Positions 1 through 8,936 of a DNA stretch of 64,000 nucleotides are shown here, in pieces. The stretch is from DUUI01 sp964627845. Its GTDB lineage: Bacteria; Bacillota_I; Bacilli_A; Erysipelotrichales; Erysipelotrichaceae. Position 1 is the stretch's first letter. Each line of letters begins with the position of its first letter. The translations under genes and the position numbers were made by a program. Below the pieces are notes generated by a model, which worked only from the letters and a program-made list of their open reading frames with translations, searched no databases and was not told the origin of the DNA. Location of the stretch: assembly GCA_964627845.1 (NCBI GenBank), contig CAZVKL010000001.1, positions 1 to 64,000 of the forward strand. The letters are read 5' to 3'.

Positions 1-2354
1 TCTTTGAAATGTTAGGCAATTTTAGTATTGGAGATTACTTTAAAAAAGAAGCCATCGAATTTGCTTATGAATTTTTAACTGGTGAGAACTGGATGAACCT
101 CGATAAAGAGAAACTCTATTATTCGGTCCATCCAGATGATCATGAAGCTTATGATTTATGGCATAACCATATTGGAATTCCTGCTGAAAAGATTTCTAAA
201 CAAGAAGGAAACTTCTGGCAAATTGGGGAAGGTCCTTGTGGCCCAAACTCTGAAATCTTTTTCGATCGTGGTCCACAATTTGACCCGGAGAATAAGGGTA
301 TTGACCTTTTCTATAACGATGAAGAAAATGATCGATATGTCGAAGTTTGGAACATTGTCTTCTCCCAATATAATGCCGTTGATGGGATTCCTCGCAGCGA
401 ATTTAAAGAATTACCTCAAAAGAATATTGACACGGGAATGGGTTTTGAACGTTTAGTCAATATTGTTCAAGGTGGAGAAACCAACTTTGATACCGATTTA
501 TTCTTACCCATTATTGAAAAGGCCCAAACTTTTTCAACGATTGATTATGCAGAGAATAAAATTGCTTATCGTGTTATTGCCGATCACATTCGGACCGTAA
601 CCTTTGCTTTAGCCGATGGTGCCTTGTTCTCAAATGAAGGCCGAGGTTATGTCTTAAGACGAATCATTCGTCGTGCTATCCGTTATGGAAAACAATTAAA
701 TATTAATGGTCCATTTATGTATCAATTAGTTGAAGTGGTGTCGGATATTATGAAAGATTTCTATGACACCTTACCAAGCAAGGTTGAGTTAATTTCAAAG
801 TTGGTAAAACAAGAAGAAGAACGATTCCAACAAACACTTAATGATGGCGAAAAATTATTAAGCTCTTTAATTGAGAATAATCAGAATAAAACATTAGCTG
901 GGGCCGATGTCTTTAAGCTTTATGATACATATGGCTTTCCATATGAACTAACCCTTGAAATAGCGAAAGAAAAAGGCTTAGAGGTGGATGAAGAAGGCTA
1001 CCTTCAACACATGAATCAACAAAAGGAATTGTCTCGGGGATCTCATCAAAATGTTGAATCATTTTCCAATCAAAATGAAGATTTAATGAATTATGTTGAT
1101 GAGTATCAGTTTTTAGGGTATGAAACTTTAACATCAAATTCAACAGTATTGGCTTTATTTGTTGATGGTAAAGCGACTCAAGAACTAACGAGTGATGGGT
1201 ATGTCGCCCTGGATCAATCTCCATTCTATGCGGTAAGTGGCGGTCAAGTTGGCGATACTGGAACGTTAGAGAATGAAACAGTTAGCGCACAAGTAGTTGA
1301 TGTTATCAAAGCACCACACAAACAACATTTACATAAAGTGGTAGTCACAAAAGGTGTATTAAAGGTAGGGGATGAGCTGACATCTCAAGTTGATCGTGAG
1401 CGTCGTTTACTCATTCAACGAAACCATACGTCCGTTCATCTCTTACAACAAGCATTAATTGATGTTTTAGGGGATCACATTGCTCAAGCAGGTTCGTATG
1501 TTGATCATGATTATGCTCGTTTTGACTTTACTCACTTTGAAAAAGTAACACAGGCACAACAACAGCTGGTGATGGATAAAGTTAATAAATGGATTATTGA
1601 TGCTAATCCAGTAATGGTTCAACACATGACACTCCCAGAAGCAAAAGCACAAGGCGCAATTGGTTTATTTGAAGATAAATATGGTGATCAAGTGCGAGTT
1701 GTGTCCGTTGGCGATTTCTCAAAGGAACTTTGTGGTGGAACGCATGTTTCAAACATCAATGAATTAGGCTTGTTTGTGATTGAACATGAAGAAAGTATTG
1801 GGTCAGGAATTCGACGCATGACAACCAGAACCTCTGCTGGTGCGCGGGACTATTACTTAAATAAAGAAGCGATTTTAAATGAAACAGCCGATGCATTAGG
1901 TGTGAATCAGACAAGCAAGATCAAGGATAAAGTACAATCGTTGCATACAACAATTGAACAGTTAAATGAGGAATTAACCAGTTTAAATCAAACCTTATTA
2001 AATGAGAAAGCAAACACAATATTGTCACAAATCGAGAAGAATCGATTAGTGTTTGTTGAAGCGTTGGATGCTAAACTGGTCAAAGACTTTATGGATACAC
2101 TAAAGACAAAATCACCTGAGACGTTGATTTTTGGTATCTTTAAGGGTGATGAAAAGTTAAATATGGCTTGTTATGTCCCTAAAGCAATGATTGAAAAAGG
2201 GTTAAAAGCAGGTCAAATTGTTAAAGAAGCTGCTCAAATTGCGGGTGGCAATGGGGGTGGCAAACCTGATTTTGCTCAAGCAGGCGCTAAAGATTTCGAG
2301 AAAATTGGGGACTCTTTATCATTTGTTAGACAAAAAGTAGATTCTTTACTTTAA
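1..2354 (+). CDS. alaS: Alanyl-tRNA synthetase, 5'-truncated by the window edge
   Basis: Charges tRNA-Ala with alanine in the cytoplasm. The reading frame is already open at base 3 and starts inside the class II catalytic domain (FEMLGNFSIGDYFKK, near motif 2), so about 100 N-terminal residues lie outside the window. The editing domain shows the zinc-ligand signatures HTSVH near base 1430 and CGGTH near base 1735, which clear mischarged Ser/Gly. The C-terminal C-Ala domain ends with the glycine-rich GGNGGGKPDFAQAG segment. What is visible matches the family over its whole length, with no frameshift. It is followed by ireB, ruvX and yrzB as in Bacillus subtilis. Confidence 0.98.
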   Translation, partial: FEMLGNFSIGDYFKKEAIEFAYEFLTGENWMNLDKEKLYYSVHPDDHEAYDLWHNHIGIPAEKISKQEGNFWQIGEGPCGPNSEIFFDRGPQFDPENKGIDLFYNDEENDRYVEVWNIVFSQYNAVDGIPRSEFKELPQKNIDTGMGFERLVNIVQGGETNFDTDLFLPIIEKAQTFSTIDYAENKIAYRVIADHIRTVTFALADGALFSNEGRGYVLRRIIRRAIRYGKQLNINGPFMYQLVEVVSDIMKDFYDTLPSKVELISKLVKQEEERFQQTLNDGEKLLSSLIENNQNKTLAGADVFKLYDTYGFPYELTLEIAKEKGLEVDEEGYLQHMNQQKELSRGSHQNVESFSNQNEDLMNYVDEYQFLGYETLTSNSTVLALFVDGKATQELTSDGYVALDQSPFYAVSGGQVGDTGTLENETVSAQVVDVIKAPHKQHLHKVVVTKGVLKVGDELTSQVDRERRLLIQRNHTSVHLLQQALIDVLGDHIAQAGSYVDHDYARFDFTHFEKVTQAQQQLVMDKVNKWIIDANPVMVQHMTLPEAKAQGAIGLFEDKYGDQVRVVSVGDFSKELCGGTHVSNINELGLFVIEHEESIGSGIRRMTTRTSAGARDYYLNKEAILNETADALGVNQTSKIKDKVQSLHTTIEQLNEELTSLNQTLLNEKANTILSQIEKNRLVFVEALDAKLVKDFMDTLKTKSPETLIFGIFKGDEKLNMACYVPKAMIEKGLKAGQIVKEAAQIAGGNGGGKPDFAQAGAKDFEKIGDSLSFVRQKVDSLL

Positions 2355-2398
2355 AAAGTTCTATAATTAAGTTAAACTTAAAATCAAGAGGTGATGAG

Positions 2399-2659
2399 AT
2401 GGATAAATTAGATGTAACTCAAACCATGGCGTATTCCACAGAATCATTAAAACAAGAAAATATTCAACGTGTTTTAACGGATGTTCGTAATGCTTTGGAG
2501 GAAAGAGGGTATAATGCAGTCAATCAATTAGCTGGTTATTTAATCACGAATGATCCTGCCTATATTTCTTCACATAAAGGGGCTCGTAGTAATATTCAAC
2601 AATTGGAACGATTTGAAATCATTGAAGAATTGGTTCGTGCTTATATAAGTAATGAGTAA
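2399..2659 (+). CDS. ireB: IreB/YrzL family regulatory protein (UPF0297)
   Basis: An 86-residue protein matching the UPF0297/DUF965 family by its opening segment (DVTQTMAYSTES) and the GYNAVNQLAGYLITNDPAYI core. In enterococci IreB is a substrate of the Ser/Thr kinase IreK and affects cephalosporin tolerance; the role here is inferred from family only. The start is fixed by an AAGAGGTGA ribosome binding site at 2386-2394. It lies between alaS and ruvX, its usual place in Bacillota, and overlaps ruvX by 8 bases, so the two are probably co-translated. Confidence 0.93.
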   Translation: MDKLDVTQTMAYSTESLKQENIQRVLTDVRNALEERGYNAVNQLAGYLITNDPAYISSHKGARSNIQQLERFEIIEELVRAYISNE

Positions 2660-3086
2660 ACCAATTGTTGCTGGGTTAGATTTAGGTTCGAAAACCTGTG
2701 GTGTTGCTATAAGTGATGGATTGGGCTTATTTGCCCATCCGGTCACCACACTACACTATACCAATGAAGACCCTTTCCAATTATTGGAGCCACTGGATGA
2801 TTTAGTTCAAGAACATAATATTGAACTTTTTATCTTGGGCTTACCTAAGATGATGAACAATGATTTGGGTCCAAGAGCTCAAATTTCCATTGACTTTAAA
2901 GATTTATTAGAAGAATCTCTAAAAATCCCTGTCATTCTAATGGATGAGCGTTTAAGTACCGTCTCATCTCTAAAAACGTTAAGTAAGTTAGATGTAAAAA
3001 GCAAAAAAAGAAAGAAAGTGATTGATCAAGTGGCTGCCGTCAATATCTTACAGCGATACTTAGATCAGAAGAAAGGTGCTTTATGA
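2652..3086 (+). CDS. ruvX: Putative pre-16S rRNA nuclease (YqgF/RuvX family)
   Basis: A 144-residue RNase H-fold protein. The N-terminal GLDLGSKTCGVAISD strand carries the first catalytic Asp (residue 10), DERLST near residue 98 gives the second acidic site, and DQVAAVNIL near residue 122 the third. Family members are implicated in maturing the 5' end of 16S rRNA. Length is typical (about 140). It overlaps ireB upstream and yrzB downstream, so it is mid-operon. The stop is TGA, one of several that show TGA is a stop codon in this genome. Confidence 0.93.
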   Translation: MSKPIVAGLDLGSKTCGVAISDGLGLFAHPVTTLHYTNEDPFQLLEPLDDLVQEHNIELFILGLPKMMNNDLGPRAQISIDFKDLLEESLKIPVILMDERLSTVSSLKTLSKLDVKSKKRKKVIDQVAAVNILQRYLDQKKGAL

Positions 3087-3373
3087 ACGAAGATAAGATT
3101 ATAGTTATTGACGATAATGGTCAAGAAATTGAAATGGATGTATTGTTTACCTTTGACTCGGATGAGACAAACAAACAATATGTGCTCTACTTTAATCCAA
3201 AAAATGAAGATGGCGAGGTCTTTGCGTCTTCCTATACCAATGAAGGGGAGCTTCTACCCATTGATGATGATAAAGAGTGGGATATGATTAATGAAGTGTT
3301 CGAAACATTCATGAGTACGGATGAAGAAGAACATGATCATGACCATGATCACGATCATGATCACCATCACTAG
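3083..3373 (+). CDS. yrzB: DUF1292 (YrzB/UPF0473) protein with a His/Asp-rich tail
   Basis: A 96-residue acidic protein whose body matches DUF1292 (start IIVIDDNGQEIEMDVLFTF, then YVLYFNP). Its function is unknown. The start ATG overlaps the end of ruvX. The last 13 residues alternate His and Asp and finish with three His, encoded by catgat/catgac repeats at about 3333-3370. Such a tail could bind metal ions; that is inference from composition. Position after ireB-ruvX is the conserved one for this family. Confidence 0.9.
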   Translation: MNEDKIIVIDDNGQEIEMDVLFTFDSDETNKQYVLYFNPKNEDGEVFASSYTNEGELLPIDDDKEWDMINEVFETFMSTDEEEHDHDHDHDHDHHH

Positions 3374-3382
3374 GATGATTGA

Positions 3383-4444
3383 ATGTTAAAAAAACTATTA
3401 TTGCTCATGATTCTGTTAATCTTAATCGGTGTTGGGGGAGGTTATTATTACTATGACTCAAATACTAAACCAGTTAGTAATGATCCCACGATGATTGAGT
3501 TTGAAGTGCCTGAAGGAAGTACGGTTGACTCAGTGACCAAGAAATTGGAAGCCGAGGGCTTTGTTCGTCATGCCTTTATTTCTAAATATCTTATCTCTCA
3601 AGAAGAATTTGACACGGTTAAATCAGGGAGCTTTGAAATTAGCCCATCGATGACGCCCCAAGAGATATTCAGTGTGATTACTAATTCAGAAAATATCATT
3701 GTCCATACCTATCGAATGCAATTTATTGATGGTGAGTGGGCCAGAGATTATGCACAAGTCATCGCCAATAACACCGGATTAACACCCAACGACATCTTAG
3801 CGAAGTGGAATGATGTTGATTACCTTCAAACGTTAATTGATGCCTATGAAGTATTAACGCCAGAGATCATTAATGATCAGACTCGTGTTTATTTAGAAGG
3901 GTATTTTAGTCCGAATACTTATGAATTTTATCAAGATGCGACCTTAGAAGAGATTACTAAAACACTCCTAGATCCAACTGAGAAGTTCTATCAAGACAAT
4001 AAAGCGCTCTTTGATCAGAGTCCTTTAACAATTCATGAGGTCTTTAAACTGGCATCTCTGGTTCATCATGAAGCGCGTTTTCCAGAAGACCAACAATTGG
4101 TCGCTTCAGTCTTTTTTAACCGCATGGCCATTGATATGCCATTAGGAGCATCCGCCAGTGTTTGTTATGCTTTATACGATTTTGATAGTTGGCAAGATTG
4201 TGAGACCAACACTCAAATTGATTCACCTTATAACACCTATACAAATTTAGGATTACCGGTTGGACCAATTTCGAATCCAAATCACAATTCGTTAATGAGT
4301 GTTTTAAGCCCTATCGAATCAAATTATTATTACTTTGTATCCGATGTTCATGGTGTTGAAGAAGCAGGTAGAACTTTCTTTGCTGAAACCTATGAAGAGC
4401 ATCTACAATTAATTGAACGCTTTAATTTAAATTTAAATCAATAA
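3383..4444 (+). CDS. mltG: Endolytic murein transglycosylase MltG (YceG-like)
   Basis: A membrane-anchored lytic transglycosylase that cleaves nascent glycan strands and is thought to set their length. Residues 4-22 form one N-terminal membrane helix. A LysM-like segment follows (FEVPEGSTVDSVTKKL). The YceG domain shows LEGYFSPNTYEF and then ASLVHHEARFPEDQQLVASV. In most relatives the latter reads ASIVEKE(A/T); here the first Glu is His but the Glu before Ala, which I take to be the catalytic one, is kept. Length 353 is normal. It lies between yrzB and udk, 10 bases after yrzB, in one operon. Confidence 0.93.
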   Translation: MLKKLLLLMILLILIGVGGGYYYYDSNTKPVSNDPTMIEFEVPEGSTVDSVTKKLEAEGFVRHAFISKYLISQEEFDTVKSGSFEISPSMTPQEIFSVITNSENIIVHTYRMQFIDGEWARDYAQVIANNTGLTPNDILAKWNDVDYLQTLIDAYEVLTPEIINDQTRVYLEGYFSPNTYEFYQDATLEEITKTLLDPTEKFYQDNKALFDQSPLTIHEVFKLASLVHHEARFPEDQQLVASVFFNRMAIDMPLGASASVCYALYDFDSWQDCETNTQIDSPYNTYTNLGLPVGPISNPNHNSLMSVLSPIESNYYYFVSDVHGVEEAGRTFFAETYEEHLQLIERFNLNLNQ

Positions 4445-4462
4445 ATTAAGAGGGAGGAAAAA

Positions 4463-5098
4463 ATGAAAGGACCGGTTACCATTGGAATTGCTGGAGGGAG
4501 TGCCTCTGGTAAGACTTCGATAAGTAAACAAATACAAAAAATTATTAATCCAGAATCCTCTTTTCAAATTCTTAAAATGGATGATTATTATAAGGACCAA
4601 AAAGATATTTCTCTTGAAGAAAGGCTAAAGGTTAATTATGATCATCCTTTTGCTTTTGATATCGACTTATTAGTGAAACATGTACAAGCGCTTAAGAATC
4701 AGGAAACCATCGAAAAACCAATTTATGATTTTGTTCAATACACTCGTAAAGAAGAAACAATCATGGTTTTACCAAGCGATGTGATTATCATTGAAGGCTT
4801 ATTCTGTTTAGAAGATGAAAACATTCGTGATTTACTAGATATTAAAATATTTGTTGATACCCCAGCGGATGTGCGCTTTATTAGACGGCTTATGCGTGAT
4901 GTGAATGAGCGTGGCCGATCACTTGAATCGATTGTCAATCAGTATATGCAGACTGTTCGAGTGATGCATGAGCTCTTTGTAGAGCCTTCAAAACGGTATG
5001 CAGATATTATAATTCCAGAGGGTGGACATAATAAAGTTGCCATTGATTTATTAACGACAAAGATCTCAAGCATTCTAAATGAGAAAGATGTGATATAA
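4463..5098 (+). CDS. udk: Uridine kinase
   Basis: Phosphorylates uridine and cytidine to UMP/CMP in pyrimidine salvage. The 211-residue protein has the P-loop GGSASGKTS at residues 10-18, the DDYYKD acceptor-side motif, YDFVQYTR in the nucleoside-binding region, VIIIEG (Walker B) and the lid helix RFIRRLMRDVNERGRS. A strong AGGGAGGA site precedes the ATG. Its placement between mltG and greA is the arrangement known from Bacillus, where greA is the next gene. Confidence 0.96.
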   Translation: MKGPVTIGIAGGSASGKTSISKQIQKIINPESSFQILKMDDYYKDQKDISLEERLKVNYDHPFAFDIDLLVKHVQALKNQETIEKPIYDFVQYTRKEETIMVLPSDVIIIEGLFCLEDENIRDLLDIKIFVDTPADVRFIRRLMRDVNERGRSLESIVNQYMQTVRVMHELFVEPSKRYADIIIPEGGHNKVAIDLLTTKISSILNEKDVI

Positions 5099-5099
5099 T
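5092..5099 (+). promoter_or_regulatory. Possible extended -10 promoter for greA
   Basis: TGATATAAT straddles the udk stop codon, 22 bases before the greA ATG, with no convincing -35 box. It could allow greA to be expressed separately from the alaS-udk operon. The call rests on the extended -10 alone. Confidence 0.4.
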
Positions 5100-5121
5100 A
5101 ACGCAGTTAAGAGGTGAGAAG

Positions 5122-5586
5122 ATGGTAGATAAAACAATAGTAACCAAGGAAGGGTTAGCTGAACTTCAAAAAGAATTAGATTATTTAATTCATACAATTA
5201 GACAAGAAGTTAAAGAAGAACTTCAAGCAGCTAGAGAACAAGGGGACTTATCAGAGAACGCGGACTATGATGCAGCTCGTGATCGACAAGCAAAAATAGA
5301 AGCGCGTATCCGCGAACTTGAATCAATGTTATCCAATTATGAAATCATTGATGAAAAGAAACGAAGTAAACGAGTTATTTTAGGTTCTGAAGTTAAAATT
5401 AAAGAACTAGATACGGAACGTGAAGCTCAATACACGATTGTTGGTTCGGTTGAAGCTGATCCAATCAATGGGAAATTATCCAATGTTTCTCCACTTGCGG
5501 TCGCAATCTTAGATCGCAGCGCGGGTGAAACCGTCGAAGTGCGAGTGGAACAACCCTATAAAGTAGAAATATTAGAAGTGAAGTAA
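5122..5586 (+). CDS. greA: Transcription elongation factor GreA
   Basis: Rescues backtracked RNA polymerase by stimulating its transcript cleavage. The protein has 154 residues, close to the usual 157. The N-terminal coiled coil carries the tip motif REQGDLSENADYDAA (residues about 39-53), whose acidic residues enter the polymerase secondary channel, and the C-terminal FKBP-like domain ends PYKVEILEV. The start is set by AAGAGGTGA upstream. A terminator directly abuts the stop codon, closing the alaS-greA operon. Confidence 0.97.
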   Translation: MVDKTIVTKEGLAELQKELDYLIHTIRQEVKEELQAAREQGDLSENADYDAARDRQAKIEARIRELESMLSNYEIIDEKKRSKRVILGSEVKIKELDTEREAQYTIVGSVEADPINGKLSNVSPLAVAILDRSAGETVEVRVEQPYKVEILEVK

Positions 5587-5610
5587 AAGGTAGGCACACT
5601 ACCTTTTTTT
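5586..5610 (+). terminator. Rho-independent terminator after greA
   Basis: AAGGTAG pairs with CTACCTT around a 5-base loop, followed by a run of T. The stem begins at the greA stop codon. Confidence 0.85.
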
Positions 5611-5653
5611 ATGATAGGAGATGAGCATCTAAAGGATTACTATAAGTGGTGAT

Positions 5654-6121
5654 ATGATGACACTACCCACGCTTATAATAGGTCTTTTAGCCATCTTAAC
5701 AATGCTCCCAACGACGTCTATTCAACCACTTGATTTGGTTGAGCCAACCATCTCAGTTACTGTAAAAGGTGAGGTCCAACAACAGACTATCGAAATCCAT
5801 CCTCAAGCACAAATAAAAGATATTATTGACTTAGTAACCCTGACACCACAGGCGGATTTAGAACGGCTTGATTTTAATCAGCCACTTTATGATGATATGG
5901 TCATCACGATTCCAAAGATTCAAGAAACAAGTTGTATCTCTATTAATCAGGCCAATTTAGAAACATTAATGAGTTTAGATGGCATTGGTGAATCGACGGC
6001 TCAAAACATTATCGATTATCGAGAATCACAGGGACCTTTTTATTTGTTGGAAGACCTTTTGTTTGTTAAGAACATTGGTCCAAAAAAATACGAAAAGATT
6101 AAAGACAAACTATGCCTTTGA
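5654..6121 (+). CDS. comEA: Competence DNA receptor ComEA
   Basis: Binds double-stranded DNA at the cell surface for uptake through ComEC. Residues 3-20 are a hydrophobic N-terminal anchor. The middle (TISVTVKGEVQQQTIEIHPQ) is an SLBB-like domain, and the C-terminus holds two helix-hairpin-helix motifs (SINQANLETLMSLDGIGEST; FVKNIGPKKYEKIK). The 155 residues are on the short side for the family. It overlaps comEC by 10 bases. Two adjacent ATGs (5654, 5657) could serve as start. Confidence 0.93.
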   Translation: MMTLPTLIIGLLAILTMLPTTSIQPLDLVEPTISVTVKGEVQQQTIEIHPQAQIKDIIDLVTLTPQADLERLDFNQPLYDDMVITIPKIQETSCISINQANLETLMSLDGIGESTAQNIIDYRESQGPFYLLEDLLFVKNIGPKKYEKIKDKLCL

Positions 6122-7971
6122 TTCTTCAGCTGCTTTGTTCAATCATTCTGATTGAGTCCAATCCACTGTTTCTCTTACTGATCATTCTTATCTATTTGGT
6201 TGAGTTCTATCGTTGTCGTGATAAGCGAATCTTAGTCGTTTTATTATTAAGCGTTCTGTTTTTTATTCGACTCTCACTTTCATTTGTTCCAATTGACTTT
6301 AATAAACCCTTTGTCGTCAAACACCAAGATAATCAATACACCGTCTTTAGACAAGGCCTTAATCAATTTAGTGCGTTCACACAAGAATCGCTCAAACAAA
6401 ATCAAATGGTTTTATTATCCGGTTCTTTTGAGAAACAACCCTCCGATCAATTAACTGAAGTAATGGCCTTAAACCATACTTATTCAGGTTTAAGTATCCA
6501 TGACATTCAAATCATTGGAACGAGCCGTTTTCACCAGTTTAACTCAACGATGATTGAACCAAAACTATTCATTAATCATTCTCTTCAATTAGAATCCAAG
6601 CTAGTCAGTTTATTAATTTCGAGTGGTTTAATTATTTCGAGTCTTATTTTTGAGATACGTAAAATCCTTAATTTCTATTTTGAGCGAAAAACAATCAATC
6701 TTATCATTATTATACTCAATTGTATTTTTATTCTATTGGTTGGCTTAAGGTTTATTTTCGTTCGATTATTAATTAAAGAAATGTTGTTTTTAACCAAGCT
6801 TGATAAAAACAAACGAAACTTTATAGAAACAATTCTTTGCCTATATTGTTATCCGTATGCTTATCGACATTTAGCTTTTCTAATTCCTTTTAGTTTTAAA
6901 CTAAGTCCATTTCTCTTTAAGTCACAATCTCATTTTAAATTAAAACAAATGGTCCTTGTCGTCTTAATTCAATTAAGCACACTCTATCAAGTCAATCTGA
7001 TTCAAACACTCTTATTTAGTTACTTCAGAATTTTAACCAGATTGCTTATTTATCTTTCGTTGATACCTTTTATTAACATCCATCACATTATCTTATTTTT
7101 AGATTCAATTTTTATTCCTTTAGAACTTAATCTAACTGGTAAGATGCCATGGGTTTTAACCTTGTTAATGATTAGTTCTTTTGTATTTGAGAAAGAGGGG
7201 AAGAAACAAGGGTTATTAATTCTTTCTTCGTTTGTATTGTACATCCTCATTTACCACTATAATCCCGCTTATCAAATGATTTTTATTGATGTCGCTCAAG
7301 GGGATGCCACTCTTTTTATTGCGCCTAGACAACAACAAACTATACTTATTGATACAGGTAAACCATCCAGTTATTATCAACTGAGGCAATCGCTTTATCA
7401 ATATGGGATTAACAAGATTGATAAACTGATCATCACTCATATGGATAATGATCATAGTGGCAATATAGAATCCATTTGTGCTGATTTTGACGTTTTAGAG
7501 CTGATTGGGGATAAGACATCGCTTAAAAGTTCAAAAAGTCGTTATCTTCATTATTATTTAATTGATTCGATTTATCCTGATGAAAATGATAATAGTCTTG
7601 TTTTTGATATAAATTTCTTAAATCAATCTTTTCTCTTTTTAGGGGATATTTCAAAATCGGTCGAAAGAGATTTAGTCAGTCAGTATTCAATGCTTAAGCC
7701 TACCGTCTTAAAACTGGCCCATCATGGTTCAAGAACAAGCAGTGATGCCTATTTTATTAATAAATTAAACCCTCAATTTGTGGTGATATCAAGTGACCCA
7801 GCGGTTTATGGTCATCCACATACAGAAGTGTTAGAGACATTACGCAAAGCCAAAATAAACACTTTCAAAACAGCTCGTGATCAGACGATTCAATTTATCT
7901 TTTATAATGATTGGCAGTTTATTAAAACACAGAACCATTTTTTAATCGTAAATGATATAATAGGAGAATGA
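6112..7971 (+). CDS. comEC: Competence channel protein ComEC
   Basis: Forms the membrane channel that admits one DNA strand during transformation. The 619-residue protein has several hydrophobic stretches in its N-terminal two thirds (competence domain), and from about residue 385 a metallo-beta-lactamase-fold domain: FIDVAQGDATLF, THMDNDHSGN (HxDxDH metal site), LAHHGSRTSSDAYF and VYGHPH. The metal residues look complete, consistent with a nuclease that degrades the non-transported strand. It is shorter than the usual 700-780 residues, mainly in the N-terminal part. It ends ATGA, overlapping holA. Confidence 0.93.
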   Translation: MPLILQLLCSIILIESNPLFLLLIILIYLVEFYRCRDKRILVVLLLSVLFFIRLSLSFVPIDFNKPFVVKHQDNQYTVFRQGLNQFSAFTQESLKQNQMVLLSGSFEKQPSDQLTEVMALNHTYSGLSIHDIQIIGTSRFHQFNSTMIEPKLFINHSLQLESKLVSLLISSGLIISSLIFEIRKILNFYFERKTINLIIIILNCIFILLVGLRFIFVRLLIKEMLFLTKLDKNKRNFIETILCLYCYPYAYRHLAFLIPFSFKLSPFLFKSQSHFKLKQMVLVVLIQLSTLYQVNLIQTLLFSYFRILTRLLIYLSLIPFINIHHIILFLDSIFIPLELNLTGKMPWVLTLLMISSFVFEKEGKKQGLLILSSFVLYILIYHYNPAYQMIFIDVAQGDATLFIAPRQQQTILIDTGKPSSYYQLRQSLYQYGINKIDKLIITHMDNDHSGNIESICADFDVLELIGDKTSLKSSKSRYLHYYLIDSIYPDENDNSLVFDINFLNQSFLFLGDISKSVERDLVSQYSMLKPTVLKLAHHGSRTSSDAYFINKLNPQFVVISSDPAVYGHPHTEVLETLRKAKINTFKTARDQTIQFIFYNDWQFIKTQNHFLIVNDIIGE

Positions 7972-8936
7972 TTCAGTTAGTATCCACAAACGACACCTAT
8001 GCTTTAGAACAGCATATTCAAACATTAGCTAACCAACTTGATGTACATCCTGTTGTGATACAGGCTAATCACAAGTCATTTAGTCTTTTAGATGTCCATT
8101 TTGAAGTGATAAGTTTAGACATTTTTAAACCAAATAAATTGATTGTTGTGAAAGATGCTCTGTTTCTTTCTTCTAAAGAGAAATTATCCAAAGAAGATGA
8201 AGTGACGTTTAATAAAATAGTCGAACAAGCCAGTGATGTGACGGTACTGTTTACATTAATGAATCTGAAATTCGATAATAAGAAAAAAGCCGTCAAAAAA
8301 GCAAAAGAAGTGGGTAAGTTGGTGGTCTTAGAGGAAGTGACCCCCGCTAACATTCGTCAATTGATATTAGCGGCGAATAAAAAATATCAACTTAATTTGT
8401 CGAGTAAAGCCATCAATAAAATTGAACAATTTTGTCCAAATCTTGAAGCAACACATAAAGCAATCGATAAATTAAAATTAGTCGAGGGACAAGTGAGTGA
8501 CCAATTAGTGGACTTACTGATTGAAGACCAATCTGATGTGGTCATCTTTGAATTAAGCAACGCAATCATCGAAAAAGACTTTACAGAAGTCTTTAGGTTG
8601 ATTGAAATGATGAAGTTGAAAAACGTCGACATGTCTGGGGTCATCCATATTTTTGCGGGTAAAATTAGACAAATATATCAAAGCATGGTCCTAAGTAAAT
8701 ATGGTTATCAACAAACTGAAATTGCGACTACAATGAAAATAAGTCCGAATTATGCTTGGGTTTTATTAAATAAATTAAACAGACATTTTAGAACTCATGA
8801 GTGTTTAGAAATACTTCAATCCTGTGCACAATTTGATCGACAATCAAAAACATACATGGTTGATAAACAACTTGAATTTGAACTATGGTTAATAAACTAT
8901 TGGAGGAAATATGGAGAGTCTAAGAGAGTTATATAA
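7968..8936 (+). CDS. holA: DNA polymerase III delta subunit
   Basis: Clamp-loader subunit that opens the beta sliding clamp. The 322-residue protein has the HolA/YqeN layout: an N-terminal domain with FKPNKLIVVKDALFL and TVLFTLMNLKFDNKKKAVKK, a helical lid region, and a C-terminal helical collar (IRQIYQSMVLSKYGYQQTEI). It starts in the comEC stop (ATGA) as in the comEA-comEC-holA cluster of Bacillus. Its last 26 bases overlap the start of the serine dehydratase gene. Confidence 0.93.
   Translation: MIQLVSTNDTYALEQHIQTLANQLDVHPVVIQANHKSFSLLDVHFEVISLDIFKPNKLIVVKDALFLSSKEKLSKEDEVTFNKIVEQASDVTVLFTLMNLKFDNKKKAVKKAKEVGKLVVLEEVTPANIRQLILAANKKYQLNLSSKAINKIEQFCPNLEATHKAIDKLKLVEGQVSDQLVDLLIEDQSDVVIFELSNAIIEKDFTEVFRLIEMMKLKNVDMSGVIHIFAGKIRQIYQSMVLSKYGYQQTEIATTMKISPNYAWVLLNKLNRHFRTHECLEILQSCAQFDRQSKTYMVDKQLEFELWLINYWRKYGESKRVI

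Noticed and set aside
9..2354. alaS start at the first ATG in the window
   Set aside because: The frame is open to the window edge and begins inside the catalytic domain, so that ATG is an internal Met.
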